From Desertifilum tharense IPPAS B-1220 (GTDB taxonomy: Bacteria; Cyanobacteriota; Cyanobacteriia; Cyanobacteriales; Desertifilaceae), in NCBI RefSeq assembly GCF_001746915.1, contig NZ_MJGC01000025.1, forward strand, positions 62,001 through 126,000: DNA of 64,000 bases. The letters are read 5' to 3'. This document shows positions 19,357 through 27,812 of the stretch, piece after piece. The translations under genes were made by a program, and so were the position numbers. Position 1 is the stretch's first letter, and the number at the start of each line of letters is the position of its first letter. The notes beneath the pieces were generated by a model. The model ran no database searches. It saw only the letters and a program-made list of their open reading frames with translations, and was not told the origin of the DNA.

Positions 19357-19677
19357 GTGTTGCATCCAGTTGTCATTAAATTTTCTTCTTTAACGTGCGC
19401 GACTTGTCAGCAGATGTCGCGTTTCGACCGTCGCCTGGTTGAGGAGATGGGGTTGACGATGGTAGATGTTAAGATGCAAGATACGGCAACTTATAGACAG
19501 TATCGGGCTATTCTGTTAGCGAAATATCCCAGAAAGGTTGGAATGCAGTGGCCGACTTATTTGGTGTGCCAGTTTCCGATAGAAACTTATCAGATATTGG
19601 GGGAAATTTCTGGAGAACAACAGCCTCAGACGTTTCAACAACAATTGCAAGCGATTCTTGCTCTGCAAGAGGTTTGA
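19357..19677 (+). CDS. thioredoxin-like protein with CATC motif
   Basis: A 106-residue protein. VIKFSSLTCATCQQMSRFDR matches the first beta strand and active-site helix of a thioredoxin fold, with CATC in place of the usual CGPC. QWPTYLVCQF then supplies the cis-proline region (WPTY). It is short but covers a complete fold. Possible starts are GTG at 19357 or TTG at 19360. A disulfide reductase or redox-sensing role is likely; the partner is unknown. It stands alone after a terminator. Confidence 0.75.
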   Translation: MLHPVVIKFSSLTCATCQQMSRFDRRLVEEMGLTMVDVKMQDTATYRQYRAILLAKYPRKVGMQWPTYLVCQFPIETYQILGEISGEQQPQTFQQQLQAILALQEV

Positions 19678-19699
19678 GGTTAACCTCACTTGCGATCGC

Positions 19700-19954
19700 T
19701 TAATTGAGCAAGAAATCCAGAAAAAAGTGAAGGTTGACAAATTCGCAACAATGCCCATCGGCTGAGTAGACCACCAGCCAGTCAAATTCTTCTAATAACC
19801 AGATATTGCCCAACAGCAGTTTTTCTAGGGCGATCCAAAAGCGAGCCGCTTGTTGTTCGGTGGGAACAATCACCAGCAGGGATTGCTGAAACGAAGTCAG
19901 TGTAGAGTTGGGAGGCAAAATTGAGAGGAGAAGGTTCGGGTTCATGGCGCTCAT
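19700..19954 (-). CDS. small hypothetical protein
   Basis: An 84-residue frame, MSAMNPNLLLSILPPNSTLT followed by a hydrophobic, Leu/Phe-rich sequence ending HFFLDFLLN. I do not recognise a family. The composition (two Trp, a CC pair, a TEQQAARFWIALEKLL helix) reads like protein rather than a chance frame, and it fills an otherwise empty slot convergent with the thioredoxin-like gene. An ATG at 19945 is an alternative start. Could be spurious. Confidence 0.4.
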   Translation of the reverse strand: MSAMNPNLLLSILPPNSTLTSFQQSLLVIVPTEQQAARFWIALEKLLLGNIWLLEEFDWLVVYSADGHCCEFVNLHFFLDFLLN

Positions 19955-20287
19955 CCGCGAAGGTAATGTTGAGTAAAGCGGAGCGTGACGAAAGGCAACT
20001 TGAAGCTCTCCTCAGTGTTATTACTGAGGACGTACGGGCTAGCAAGGATGGGGCGGCGAAAATAAGCTCTGGAAGAAGGAATCTTTAAGATATTCTTAAT
20101 TTATCATGGAACCGGGTTAGGGCAGGGCGGGTATTTTGAAAAATTACTCAATCTTAAATTAATGCAGGATAGGAGAGCTTCTTCTCTAAGGTAAATCTCA
20201 CCCAAAGATTGACGATAGCGGGAATATACGGATCGGACAAATACTGAGGAAAAAAGCTCTGTAAAATTGCTGAGATTTGCCGGCCGC
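19955..20287. other. intergenic spacer
   Basis: 333 bases with no convincing gene. An inverted repeat, TCCTCAGT/ACTGAGGA, at 20009-20030 could be a small hairpin or operator upstream of the minus-strand 84-residue gene. The rest is AT-rich with no recognised element. Confidence 0.35.
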
Positions 20288-20674
20288 TCAATCGGGTAAA
20301 AAGGAAACATGAGCGGAGACAATTTTCCATCCTTCGCTAAACTTATGCCACATTTGGCTTTGGCGTCCTAGACGTTCTTTTTCTCCAACCTTGCGGCGAA
20401 ATTCTAGCGTGACGGCGGCCATATTATCGTTGAACGTCACGACTTTGAGATTAAACATTTCTCGCTCTAGATTAACTGGCGATCGCGCTTGGCGAAAGGC
20501 TTGAATTTCTGCACTGCCATAGAGATTTTCTGTTGCGCCAAACCGTACCACCTCTGCGGCATCCCAAAACAATTCAATCAGCGTCTCTACATCATTGCTG
20601 CAAAGCGCTTGCTCGTATTTTAGATAAAGTTCAGTGACTTCAGAAACAACAGCCGGGTTGTTAATTTGTGTCAT
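20288..20674 (-). CDS. AtzH-like (NTF2-fold) protein, HpxZ-type
   Basis: A 128-residue protein of the NTF2/SnoaL fold: VTELYLKYEQALCSNDVETL, IELFWDAAEVVRFGATENLY, AFRQARSP and a final WKIVSAHVSFLP. This matches the AtzH-like/DUF3225 family, annotated in some genomes as oxalurate catabolism protein HpxZ. In cyanobacteria it often accompanies an amidase, but none is present here. It starts 27 bases after the ChaN-like stop on the same strand and is probably the last gene of a four-gene operon. Substrate unknown. Confidence 0.75.
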   Translation of the reverse strand: MTQINNPAVVSEVTELYLKYEQALCSNDVETLIELFWDAAEVVRFGATENLYGSAEIQAFRQARSPVNLEREMFNLKVVTFNDNMAAVTLEFRRKVGEKERLGRQSQMWHKFSEGWKIVSAHVSFLPD

Positions 20675-20701
20675 GTGGCGATCCGTTTCAGCACGTTCAG
20701 C

Positions 20702-21601
20702 CTACCAGAAAAAGTCAGCAATCGGAGTTTCGGCTGCATCCAAATTGCGATCGCTAGAATTGAACAAAACCGAATATTGGCGAACCGAAGGCCCCAAACG
20801 TCGCGCCACTCGACTCGGAATCCCATAGCCATAGATAATATGACCTTGACCGGCGATCGCAATCACCTGGTAGTCGGGATGAGCCTGCCTAAACTGTACG
20901 ATATGGTGAGCCATCGTTTCATCCCAAAGCACTTGAGCTAGGAAAAAACGCTCCAAGCGATCGCTATTCCCCATCCCCCCAGTTTGGTGCTGTTCAAACA
21001 CCCCGCGCAAGAGTTGGCGGTAATTCTGATTATCCGTGCGAATTTCACTTCGAGGCGGAATCCATTGCCAATCCTCCGGTGCTAGCGCCTCCAACCCGCC
21101 ACCGGCAACCTTACGGGTGACTTCGCTAGGCGCATTCATCGCCAAAACAGGAATTTGCTGGGCTTGAGCAAACCGCAGAATTGGAGCATAATTTTCCCAC
21201 GGAAAGCCCCAGCGTTGCTCGTATTCCGTTTGTTCTACAAGCTGAGTTTCGCTAAGTTTACCCTGGAGATAGGCATCAATCGCCGCTTGGTAGGGGCGCT
21301 GAAACATCTCCATTGCGATCGCCACCTTACCCTTTTGAGCTAGTGCTTGAATAATCTCTAACTGCGCCCGCTGATCCTCCGGGCGGTTGTGCGTTTCTCC
21401 CAGAAAAACCACATCCGCTTGTGCCAAACGCTGGATAATTTGTAGCCTGTCCCTGGAAAAGTGCGTCAGAGGTTCCATTGCATCCGCACCTAAATACACC
21501 GGAATGAACCAAAATAGGCAAAACCCCAATACAACCATCAGTTTCCAGAGCAAGCGTTTTCTCAACAACGCCTTAAGGATTGGTTTCTGTAGGAGTTTCA
21601 T
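20702..21601 (-). CDS. ChaN/DUF399 family haem-binding-like protein
   Basis: Start chosen at the ATG at 21601 (MKLLQKPILK), behind a GGGGA site; an in-frame ATG at 21616 is the alternative. About 299 residues. An N-terminal hydrophobic anchor (WKLMVVLGFCLFWFIPVYLG) precedes a Tiki/ChaN-type domain: ADVVFLGETHNRPEDQRAQL, AIAMEMFQRPYQ, and a C-terminal VIAIAGQGHIIYGYGIPSRV. ChaN-like proteins bind haem or have a metal-dependent fold, and this one should face the periplasm or lumen. The upstream DUF389 gene ends inside its start region, so the two are translationally linked. Confidence 0.85.
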   Translation of the reverse strand: MKLLQKPILKALLRKRLLWKLMVVLGFCLFWFIPVYLGADAMEPLTHFSRDRLQIIQRLAQADVVFLGETHNRPEDQRAQLEIIQALAQKGKVAIAMEMFQRPYQAAIDAYLQGKLSETQLVEQTEYEQRWGFPWENYAPILRFAQAQQIPVLAMNAPSEVTRKVAGGGLEALAPEDWQWIPPRSEIRTDNQNYRQLLRGVFEQHQTGGMGNSDRLERFFLAQVLWDETMAHHIVQFRQAHPDYQVIAIAGQGHIIYGYGIPSRVARRLGPSVRQYSVLFNSSDRNLDAAETPIADFFW

Positions 21602-22592
21602 CGCTTCCCCGGACATATTCTACTCGACTGACTTGAATCACCAATGTAAACGGTCGTCCCATTTCCCTCGCAATGAACTCCTCCACTAGGCGTACTTGTC
21701 TGGGGGTGATGGGTTTTGCCGTCAGAATCGTCAGATGTGCTTCGGGTGGGTTGGTTGTCCAATTCACTTCTGTGCGAACAAGCTGGACTTGTTGCCCAAT
21801 GGTAATCGTTCGATTAACAAGATTGCGCCTCAGCGTCGCTTGCAGTTGGGCTTGGCGCACCAAATTAAAGAAACTTATCCCCAATGGTAATAGCAGGATC
21901 GCAGTTAAACCCAAAGTGACCCCCAGGGCATGACTGGCCTTAGTATAGCCAGACAGAATAAAAACCAGCATACAAGCCAAAACAATGCCCAAAAGGTTGG
22001 TGAGATAGAGCAGAAACGCCCCCGAACCAAACGTCCAACTCCCTTGGGAAAGCGTTAATCCCACCACGCAGATTGGAGGCATAAGAGCAACCGCGATCGC
22101 AGTTCCGGCTACAGCATCATTAATTTCAGGGCGTAACTTGGCAAAACCGCTGACTCCTCCCGCCGCCACCGCAATTCCCAAATCGACTAGGGTGGGTTGA
22201 GTGCGCGACAGGACTTCCGAACCGAATTCAGGAATTCCCACCAACAAACCCACCATCGCCGACAGGAAAACCGCAATGGCAGTCCCCACGACAACCGAAA
22301 CAAAGCCCTTGCGAAACAGCAGGAAATCCCCCTCTAGGGCAGCAAAGGCAACCGCCCGCAACGGTAACATCAAAGGCGCAATCACCATTGCCCCAATGAT
22401 GACGGCCGCACTATTGTTAATTAAGCCAAACGTAGCAATTAAGCAGGAACTGATAATTAGAACCAGATAGTTATGGCTGGGGGCTGCCTCTTTTTTCAGG
22501 GAGTTGTGTAACGCTAGGAGATTTTCCTGCGATACGTCAGATAAGGGTCGAATCAGACGACGGGCGTATCTAATCGACTTTTTCAGCACCAT
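21573..22592 (-). CDS. DUF389 family integral membrane protein
   Basis: The ATG at 22592 (MVLKKSIRYARRL) is chosen; the longer frame to 22712 only overlaps the antiporter C-terminus. The 339-residue product has about six membrane helices, including LVLIISSCLIATFGLINNSA and AVIIGAMVIAPLMLPL, and ALMPPICVVGLTL later, the signature of DUF389. A soluble C-terminal domain of about 90 residues ends in ARDFL-like VQVSRVEYV. Function is unproven in the family; transport is suspected. It overlaps the antiporter gene by 23 bases and the ChaN-like gene by about 30, so it is in the same operon. Confidence 0.87.
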   Translation of the reverse strand: MVLKKSIRYARRLIRPLSDVSQENLLALHNSLKKEAAPSHNYLVLIISSCLIATFGLINNSAAVIIGAMVIAPLMLPLRAVAFAALEGDFLLFRKGFVSVVVGTAIAVFLSAMVGLLVGIPEFGSEVLSRTQPTLVDLGIAVAAGGVSGFAKLRPEINDAVAGTAIAVALMPPICVVGLTLSQGSWTFGSGAFLLYLTNLLGIVLACMLVFILSGYTKASHALGVTLGLTAILLLPLGISFFNLVRQAQLQATLRRNLVNRTITIGQQVQLVRTEVNWTTNPPEAHLTILTAKPITPRQVRLVEEFIAREMGRPFTLVIQVSRVEYVRGSDETPTETNP

Positions 22593-24144
22593 CGTGAAGT
22601 ACCTCTTGCAGGAAAGGCGATAGCTCGTTATTGAGTTGTCCAGCGCGGACAAATTCAGCATAGGTGTCTGCTTCAATCGCGAGCAACTCTTCGCGCAGCC
22701 GTTCAATCGCATATTCGCGGGTTTCGGGGTGCTGTTGGCGCAGTTCGCTCACTTGGTCTTCTAAATCCTTAAGTTGCCCTTGCACTAAAGCCGCTTGATA
22801 GCGATAAAATTCGGGTTCAATTTCAGGACGGCTTTGAGTTTGCAGATGCTCTAAAACGCGCTTGAGGGCAACCCGACGGGCAATCGTTTCAATATAGCGT
22901 CGGCGCTGCGGTTCGTCCCCTAGCAGTTTGAGGAATTCGAGTAGGGGTTTGGTGGTTAACCCTTGGACTAAGAGGGTAAAGAGAACGACACCGAAGACGG
23001 TAGCGATAATTTCTTCTCGACCATTGAGGGTGATGGGAACGCTTAAGGCAAGGGCGATGGATACCGAACCGCGCAACCCTCCCCACCAGAGAACCGTTTG
23101 TTCGCGCAGACCAATATTGGATTGAGCAATGCGATTGCTGAATGAGGCTAAACCATAAATGGCGATCGCTCTCGTGATAATCATCGCCAGAATCGTAATG
23201 GCGATCGTATCTAAATTTTCACCCAAGCTGGCAAAGCGAATCTGGTCGCCGATTAACAAGAACACAATCGAGTTGACAAAAAACGCCAAAAATTCCCAAA
23301 ACTCGCTCACCACAACCCGCGTTCGGGGATTCATGCCAATGCGCGAGCCAAAATTTCCTAAAATTAAACCGCAGGTCACGACCCCAATAACCCCCGATCC
23401 GCCGCATTCCTCGGTGATGATGTAGGCACCATAGGCAGAAATCAGGGTTAAGGATTGCTCAACAAGCGGTAAATCGAAGCGTTGGGTGAGATAAGAAATC
23501 CCAAAACCCACCAATCCACCAACGCCTAAACCAACCCCCACAAAGATAAAAAAGCGGACAATACTAACTTGCAGGTTAAATTCCTCTAACCCCAAGGGAA
23601 TGCCAACTAGCAAGCTAAAGGCAACAACTGCTACCCCATCATTAAACAGACTTTCCCCTTCCATCAGGTTACTAATCCGTTTAGGTGCGCCCAGTTCTCG
23701 AAGCAGAGCAACAACGGACACCGGATCGGTCGCCGAAAGTATTGCTCCCATCAGGAGGGCAACGGATAGGGAAATCTCAGTAAACTGATGAATCCCCAGC
23801 GCCACTCCCACAACCGAAATAATCACGCCAACTACAGCGAATAGGGTAATGGGAACGAGGTCGCGTTTTAAGTTTGACCACTTGAGATTCCAAGCCGCTT
23901 CAAACAGCAAAGGAGGCAGGAAGATTGAAAGAATTAAGCCGGGTGAAAGGCTAACTAGGCGCACGTCCACAACCGCTAATCCCAAGCCGACAATCACCAA
24001 TAGCAGGGTATAGGGAATCGTGCGAAACCAACTAATGATTTGCGGTAAGGTAGCAACGCTGAGAGAAACGGACAGGACTAAGAGAAATTGTTTGAGGTTT
24101 TCTTCAATCGCTGCGCCGTTATCAGCGATGGTTTCCATTGCCAT
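22570..24144 (-). CDS. CPA1-type Na+/H+ antiporter (NhaP/NhaS-like)
   Basis: Start chosen at the ATG at 24144 (MAMETIADNG), 9 bases after an AGGAG site; 524 residues. Twelve or so membrane helices are visible. The ion-binding region reads MGAILSATDPVSVVALLREL, then MEGESLFNDGVAVVAFSLL, both diagnostic of CPA1 exchangers. The C-terminal 130 residues are a cytoplasmic helical tail rich in charged residues. It exchanges Na+ (or K+) for H+ at the plasma or thylakoid membrane. First gene of the antiporter-DUF389-ChaN-AtzH operon. Confidence 0.93.
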   Translation of the reverse strand: MAMETIADNGAAIEENLKQFLLVLSVSLSVATLPQIISWFRTIPYTLLLVIVGLGLAVVDVRLVSLSPGLILSIFLPPLLFEAAWNLKWSNLKRDLVPITLFAVVGVIISVVGVALGIHQFTEISLSVALLMGAILSATDPVSVVALLRELGAPKRISNLMEGESLFNDGVAVVAFSLLVGIPLGLEEFNLQVSIVRFFIFVGVGLGVGGLVGFGISYLTQRFDLPLVEQSLTLISAYGAYIITEECGGSGVIGVVTCGLILGNFGSRIGMNPRTRVVVSEFWEFLAFFVNSIVFLLIGDQIRFASLGENLDTIAITILAMIITRAIAIYGLASFSNRIAQSNIGLREQTVLWWGGLRGSVSIALALSVPITLNGREEIIATVFGVVLFTLLVQGLTTKPLLEFLKLLGDEPQRRRYIETIARRVALKRVLEHLQTQSRPEIEPEFYRYQAALVQGQLKDLEDQVSELRQQHPETREYAIERLREELLAIEADTYAEFVRAGQLNNELSPFLQEVLHDGAEKVD

Positions 24145-24264
24145 ACAGGAGTTCTCCTCAACCAGTAAACGCCATGAAGATTGTACTGCGTCCAATTAGG
24201 AGTATGGCTGCACGCGCGATCGCCGAGTGGGTTAAGCAATATTCCCTAATCCTGCCCTGCTTGG

Positions 24265-25377
24265 CTAGGGAGAGACGGTTTCGCGTTCTAGGGTGGGGTA
24301 ATCCGTGTACCCTTTCTCGGTTCCGCCGTAGAAGGTATCGCGATCGTAGGGGGTTAGGGGTGCATTGAGTTCAAAGCGTTTGGGTAAGTCGGGGTTGGAA
24401 ATAAACCATCTACCATAGGCGATTAATTCGGCGTCGCCTGCTTCTAGGGTGGCGTTGCCTGTTTCGCGATCGTGGCCGCCTGCGGAGATAATCGTGTTGT
24501 TGTACAAAGGACGGAAGAAGCTGCTGGGGAAGCCGCTGACATCGCCTTCTACGGTTTCGTTTCCGGCAACTCTGGGTTCTACGAGGTGGAGATAGGCGAG
24601 GTTGAAGCGGTTTAAGGCTTTGACGACGTAGCTGAAGGTGGCTTCGCGGTTGGAGTCGTTCATGTCGTTAAATTCGCCGCTAGGGGAAAGACGAATGCCA
24701 ACGCGATCGCTTCCCCAAACCTTTGTAACGGCTTCGGTGACTTCGAGCAGCAAGCGGGCGCGATTTTCTACCGATCCGCCATACTCGTCGGTACGATGGT
24801 TGGCGTTATCTTGCAGGAATTGATCGAGGAGGTAGCCGTTGGCGCTGTGGATTTCTACGCCATCAAATCCGGCGGCGAGGGCGTTTTCGGCTCCTTTGCG
24901 GTATTGTTCGATAATCTGGGGGATTTCGTTGAGTTCTAAGGCGCGGGGGGTGACGAAGGGTTGCGGCCCGCTGAAGGTTGAGGCTTCGCCTGTAGGGGCG
25001 ATCGCAGAAGGCGCTACGGGTAATTCGCCGTTAGGCTGAAGGGAGGGATGCGAAATTCGCCCGACGTGCCACAGTTGCAGGAAAATCCGCCCCCCGTGAC
25101 GATGCACGGCTTCGGTGACAAGTTTCCAGCCTTCAACTTGTTCGGGAGAGTAAATTCCTGGCGTGTTGGGATAACCCAAGCCTTGGGGAGAAACTTGGGT
25201 GGCTTCGGAAATAATTAAACCCGCTGAGGCGCGTTGGGCGTAGTATTCTGCATTTAAAGGGCCGGGAATGTTTCCGGGTAAGGCTCGGTTGCGCGTCAGG
25301 GGAGCCATGACGATCCGGTTCGGGAGTTCTAATGCTCCCAGTTTGTAGGGTTGTAGGAGGGGAATGGAAGAGTTCAT
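24265..25377 (-). CDS. nemA: old yellow enzyme family alkene reductase (NemA-like)
   Basis: A 370-residue FMN-dependent TIM-barrel enzyme. Signatures: PLTRNRALPGNIPGPLNAEY, QLWHVGRISHPSLQPNG, the substrate-binding HSANGYLLDQFLQDNANHRT with the His/Asn pair, and GGSVENRARLLLEV. Such enzymes reduce the C=C bond of electrophilic enones, quinones and nitro compounds with NADPH. Divergent from an ArsR-type regulator gene, with two palindromic sites between them, so its expression is probably derepressed by reactive electrophiles or quinones. This regulatory model is inference. Confidence 0.93.
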   Translation of the reverse strand: MNSSIPLLQPYKLGALELPNRIVMAPLTRNRALPGNIPGPLNAEYYAQRASAGLIISEATQVSPQGLGYPNTPGIYSPEQVEGWKLVTEAVHRHGGRIFLQLWHVGRISHPSLQPNGELPVAPSAIAPTGEASTFSGPQPFVTPRALELNEIPQIIEQYRKGAENALAAGFDGVEIHSANGYLLDQFLQDNANHRTDEYGGSVENRARLLLEVTEAVTKVWGSDRVGIRLSPSGEFNDMNDSNREATFSYVVKALNRFNLAYLHLVEPRVAGNETVEGDVSGFPSSFFRPLYNNTIISAGGHDRETGNATLEAGDAELIAYGRWFISNPDLPKRFELNAPLTPYDRDTFYGGTEKGYTDYPTLERETVSP

Positions 25378-25396
25378 GGTGTGTTATCTCTAGGTT

Positions 25397-25416
25397 AAAT
25401 AGTTAAAAGACTATTT
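25397..25416. promoter_or_regulatory. palindromic operator 1 (nemA side)
   Basis: AAATAGT (25397-25403) and ACTATTT (25410-25416) form a perfect inverted repeat with a 6-base spacer, 20 bases upstream of the nemA start. It shares the half-site AAATAGTTA with operator 2. Likely binding site of the adjacent ArsR-type regulator. Confidence 0.65.
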
Positions 25417-25450
25417 GATTACGAGCTTAAACGAGTTCGCCTGCCTAGTC

Positions 25451-25470
25451 AAGTAGTTATTTAACTATTT
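25451..25470. promoter_or_regulatory. palindromic operator 2 (arsR side)
   Basis: AAGTAGTTA (25451-25459), spacer TT, TAACTATTT (25462-25470): arms match at 8 of 9 positions. The half-site is the same as in operator 1. It lies about 25-30 bases upstream of TAGAAT/TATAAG, a plausible -10 for the regulator gene. Confidence 0.65.
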
Positions 25471-25610
25471 CACTAATGCTCGCTTCCCCTTAGAATATAA
25501 GTAGAGAAGGGGTTTGCGTTCTCTCTAAAGAAAGAAGTTATACCACCACCCTCTTCTAAGATAGAGGGCGCAAAAAACTCAAATTTAAAATGCTATTTTG
25601 TGGAAAACCA

Positions 25611-25883
25611 ATGAACTCCAGCGACACCGAACAGCGTGCAAAAATATTTGCCGCACTATCCGATCCAACGCGCCTCAGAATTGTAGAACTTTTAGCAGAA
25701 AAAGGGGAATTAAGCAGTTCTGAAATTGCCCATCAGCTAGAGATTAGCTTGGCTCTCCTTTGCCATCATATTAAAGTTTTGGTCGAAGCCGGACTCGTTC
25801 AAACTCGCAAAGAGGGACAAACTAAATATAGTTCTCTCAACCGCGAACTTATGATGGCGTGTTTTACCAGTTTTACCCAATAA
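25611..25883 (+). CDS. ArsR-family winged-helix transcriptional regulator
   Basis: The ATG at 25611 (MNSSDTEQRAKIF) is preferred over one at 25590; 90 residues. FAALSDPTRLRIVELLAEKG, then SEIAHQLEISLALLCHHIKV, LVEAGLVQTRKEGQTKYSSL give the ArsR helix-turn-helix and wing. The recognition helix contains LCHH rather than the usual VSHH. There is no ELCVCDL metal site, so a metal-sensing role is not supported; Cys in the recognition helix or C-terminal region (MMACF) could sense thiol-reactive compounds. Divergent pairing with nemA suggests it represses nemA and itself. Confidence 0.88.
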   Translation: MNSSDTEQRAKIFAALSDPTRLRIVELLAEKGELSSSEIAHQLEISLALLCHHIKVLVEAGLVQTRKEGQTKYSSLNRELMMACFTSFTQ

Positions 25884-26070
25884 TTGAGTGCTGAGTGGGG
25901 AAAAGAGTGCTGAGTGCAAAGTGCTGAGTGCTGAGTGGGGAAGGAAGTGCTGAGTTTTCAGTGTGTGTCTAGAGCAATAGCTACTTCCCCCAACTCCTAA
26001 CTCCTAACTCCCAACTCCCTTCTTTCCCAACCCCTAACTCCCAATTCCCAACTCCCTTCTTCCCCACCCC
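25884..26070. repeat. tandem GTGCTGA repeats plus C-rich repeat block
   Basis: Two low-complexity families lie back to back. Bases 25887-25957 hold repeated GTGCTGAGT units, including AAAGTGCTGAGTGCTGAGTG at 25918-25937, a 20-mer found again at 52641-52660 and inverted at 52817-52836. Bases 25985-26070 hold CCCAACTCCTAACT-type units, sharing 22 bases exactly with the block at 1385-1406. The block ends at the stop codon of the downstream minus-strand gene, whose last codons it encodes. Confidence 0.8.
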
Positions 26071-26961
26071 CTAACTCCCCTCTTCCAAAGCTAGTTTAAT
26101 TTGCTGATAGCGTCGTTCTTGATCGTGGCGGATACTTTCGTATTGGTTGCCTAAACCGGGTGCATCCCAGCGATTTCTGTCCATATCCCAATAGGACCAA
26201 ACTCTGGCTTCTTTGATTTGTTCTTCGGGATCTTCTACAAGTTGTTTCATCTGTGCCAAACGGTCGATATATCCTCCTGGATATAAGCCTGCTGCTGGGC
26301 TTTGGTTGGCTAAGTCTAAGCCATTGACTAATTCGGCTTGATTTAAGGTTAAGTTTTTAGCTGAGGCTTGCGATCGCAATTGCTCGTGATAGGCTTTCAA
26401 TCGTTGCAATTGATAGCGATCGGCTTTTTCGGGTAGGTTATTTTTAGCGGAGATCAGTTGCTTGTCAGCAGTCGTTCCGGCGAGGCGAACTGCTTGTGTA
26501 TCGCGATCCGAGAGGTGTTGATAGCTAAAAGTGCCGAAATTGTTGGCACCGTTTCCGGGGTCAGTATGCCAGTAGTAGGCAGAATTTTTAGTCCCATCGG
26601 GTTGGCGGGTGCCTTCGGCTGCACCAATGGCGATCGCTAACGGCGAATCTGAGCCTTTTTCCCACCATTCATCGGGGATTTGGGCAACCTCTTGAGGTTT
26701 TTGAGGTTCGCTAGGTTCGGCAACCGTTACAACCGCAGCAGCAGCCGGATGAGCCTCTGTTTGAGCGGGGGGTGTAGCTTGATAAACCGGAACCGAAAAA
26801 TCTAAACCCACAGAACTCTGAACAGATGCAGCAGCAACCCTTTCGGCTTCATGTAGGCTGAAACTCAGTTCCAGGTTTTCGGCTTTAGCAGCTTGTGCCA
26901 TTTGCATCGCCAAGCTAAAGATAACGGCGCTGAGGATTAGTTTGAGGTAGTGCAGTTTCAT
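26071..26961 (-). CDS. secreted protein of unknown function, lysozyme-like motif pattern
   Basis: A 296-residue protein with a clear Sec signal peptide (LILSAVIFSLAMQMAQAAKA), then a Pro/Ala/Glu linker. A domain from about residue 100 contains SPLAIAIGAAEGTRQPDG, then YYWHTDPGNGANNFGTFSYQ. The Glu followed by DPGN/GTFSYQ is reminiscent of lysozyme-like or phage-tail muramidase proteins, but I cannot place the family. The last codons (EEGS and stop) lie in the C-rich repeat. It overlaps the upstream gene by ATGA, so translation is coupled. Probably periplasmic, perhaps acting on peptidoglycan; this is inference. Confidence 0.65.
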   Translation of the reverse strand: MKLHYLKLILSAVIFSLAMQMAQAAKAENLELSFSLHEAERVAAASVQSSVGLDFSVPVYQATPPAQTEAHPAAAAVVTVAEPSEPQKPQEVAQIPDEWWEKGSDSPLAIAIGAAEGTRQPDGTKNSAYYWHTDPGNGANNFGTFSYQHLSDRDTQAVRLAGTTADKQLISAKNNLPEKADRYQLQRLKAYHEQLRSQASAKNLTLNQAELVNGLDLANQSPAAGLYPGGYIDRLAQMKQLVEDPEEQIKEARVWSYWDMDRNRWDAPGLGNQYESIRHDQERRYQQIKLALEEGS

Positions 26962-27812
26962 GACGCTTTGAGCAACCTTTCTAGGAATTTAGAAGACGGA
27001 GAAACATAGATCCACTGACCGGCTTGGGTGTCAGTTTTGCGGTAGTTTAGAAGGGAGAGGTGAAGATAGCCTCCAGTTTTGCCGATGGGGTTGCCTTGTT
27101 GGACTCTACCGAGATTGCGATCGCTTAAACCGCAGGATTTGAGTAAGTAAGCTGGCATTTGGCTGCTCGAAAAGATGACGCAATCTGTGGGATTTTTAAT
27201 GAGGTTATTGTCAGAGACGAGGACAAAATCACCTGTGACTAAACCCTGCATGGGGGCTAAGATTGAACCCTTAAATTCAATGGAGACATCGCCTAAGCCT
27301 CCAGCAATTCGATAACCGGCAATTGTTTCTCCGGCTTGAATTTCCCACAGTTCTCGAATGGCAATTTCTTTAGCTTGGCTTTCAGAATTTCGATCCCAAC
27401 GGAATAACCAACTCAGTTGAGTGCTAGAATCTGCGTCGATGCCATAGCCTAAATATTGATTGCCTTCATAGGCGACAATCAAATAAGAATCATCTTCTAA
27501 ATGGTAAGCTTCGCGTTCTGTAATGGCACCCGAACGCAGGGAAATTTTCGGCAAGGTACAATAAGGCGTTCCTAAGATTTGGCGAATGCTCTCTCTAGTT
27601 GCTCCTTCTTTGCCTTGGATTTGATTGATTTTGGTATTTTCAATCTTTGCATTGGGTTGAATAATTTGTTGACAGAAACCCTCAATCTTGCTCGCAATTT
27701 TTGGCGGTTGACGATTGAGAATCACCAGGATAGAACCCAGAACAGCCAGCACTAAGCTAACCCCTGTTATCTTGCCTGAACGTAATTTAGATAAATTCAG
27801 GCGATGCTTCAT
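26958..27812 (-). CDS. membrane-anchored protein with degenerate LytM/M23-like domain
   Basis: A 284-residue protein with an N-terminal anchor (ITGVSLVLAVLGSILVIL). The middle contains RQILGTPYCTLPK and a YLIVAYEGNQYLGYGID segment. Later GSILAPMQGLVTGDFVLVSD and NPIGKTGGYLHLSLLNYRKT echo the beta-sheet fold of M23/LytM peptidases, yet the catalytic H-x-G and H-x-H metal ligands are not recognisable, so it may be inactive. It is the first gene of a two-gene coupled unit with the secreted protein downstream. Family assignment is weak. Confidence 0.6.
   Translation of the reverse strand: MKHRLNLSKLRSGKITGVSLVLAVLGSILVILNRQPPKIASKIEGFCQQIIQPNAKIENTKINQIQGKEGATRESIRQILGTPYCTLPKISLRSGAITEREAYHLEDDSYLIVAYEGNQYLGYGIDADSSTQLSWLFRWDRNSESQAKEIAIRELWEIQAGETIAGYRIAGGLGDVSIEFKGSILAPMQGLVTGDFVLVSDNNLIKNPTDCVIFSSSQMPAYLLKSCGLSDRNLGRVQQGNPIGKTGGYLHLSLLNYRKTDTQAGQWIYVSPSSKFLERLLKAS

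Noticed and set aside
22593..22712. Upstream extension of the DUF389 frame
   Set aside because: It only translates the antiporter 3' end in another frame; the ATG at 22592 starts the conserved protein.
25884..26070. Possible CRISPR-like array in the repeat block (also considered at 52641-52856)
   Set aside because: Units are 7-10 bases with no regular unique spacers; this is short tandem and C-rich low-complexity sequence.
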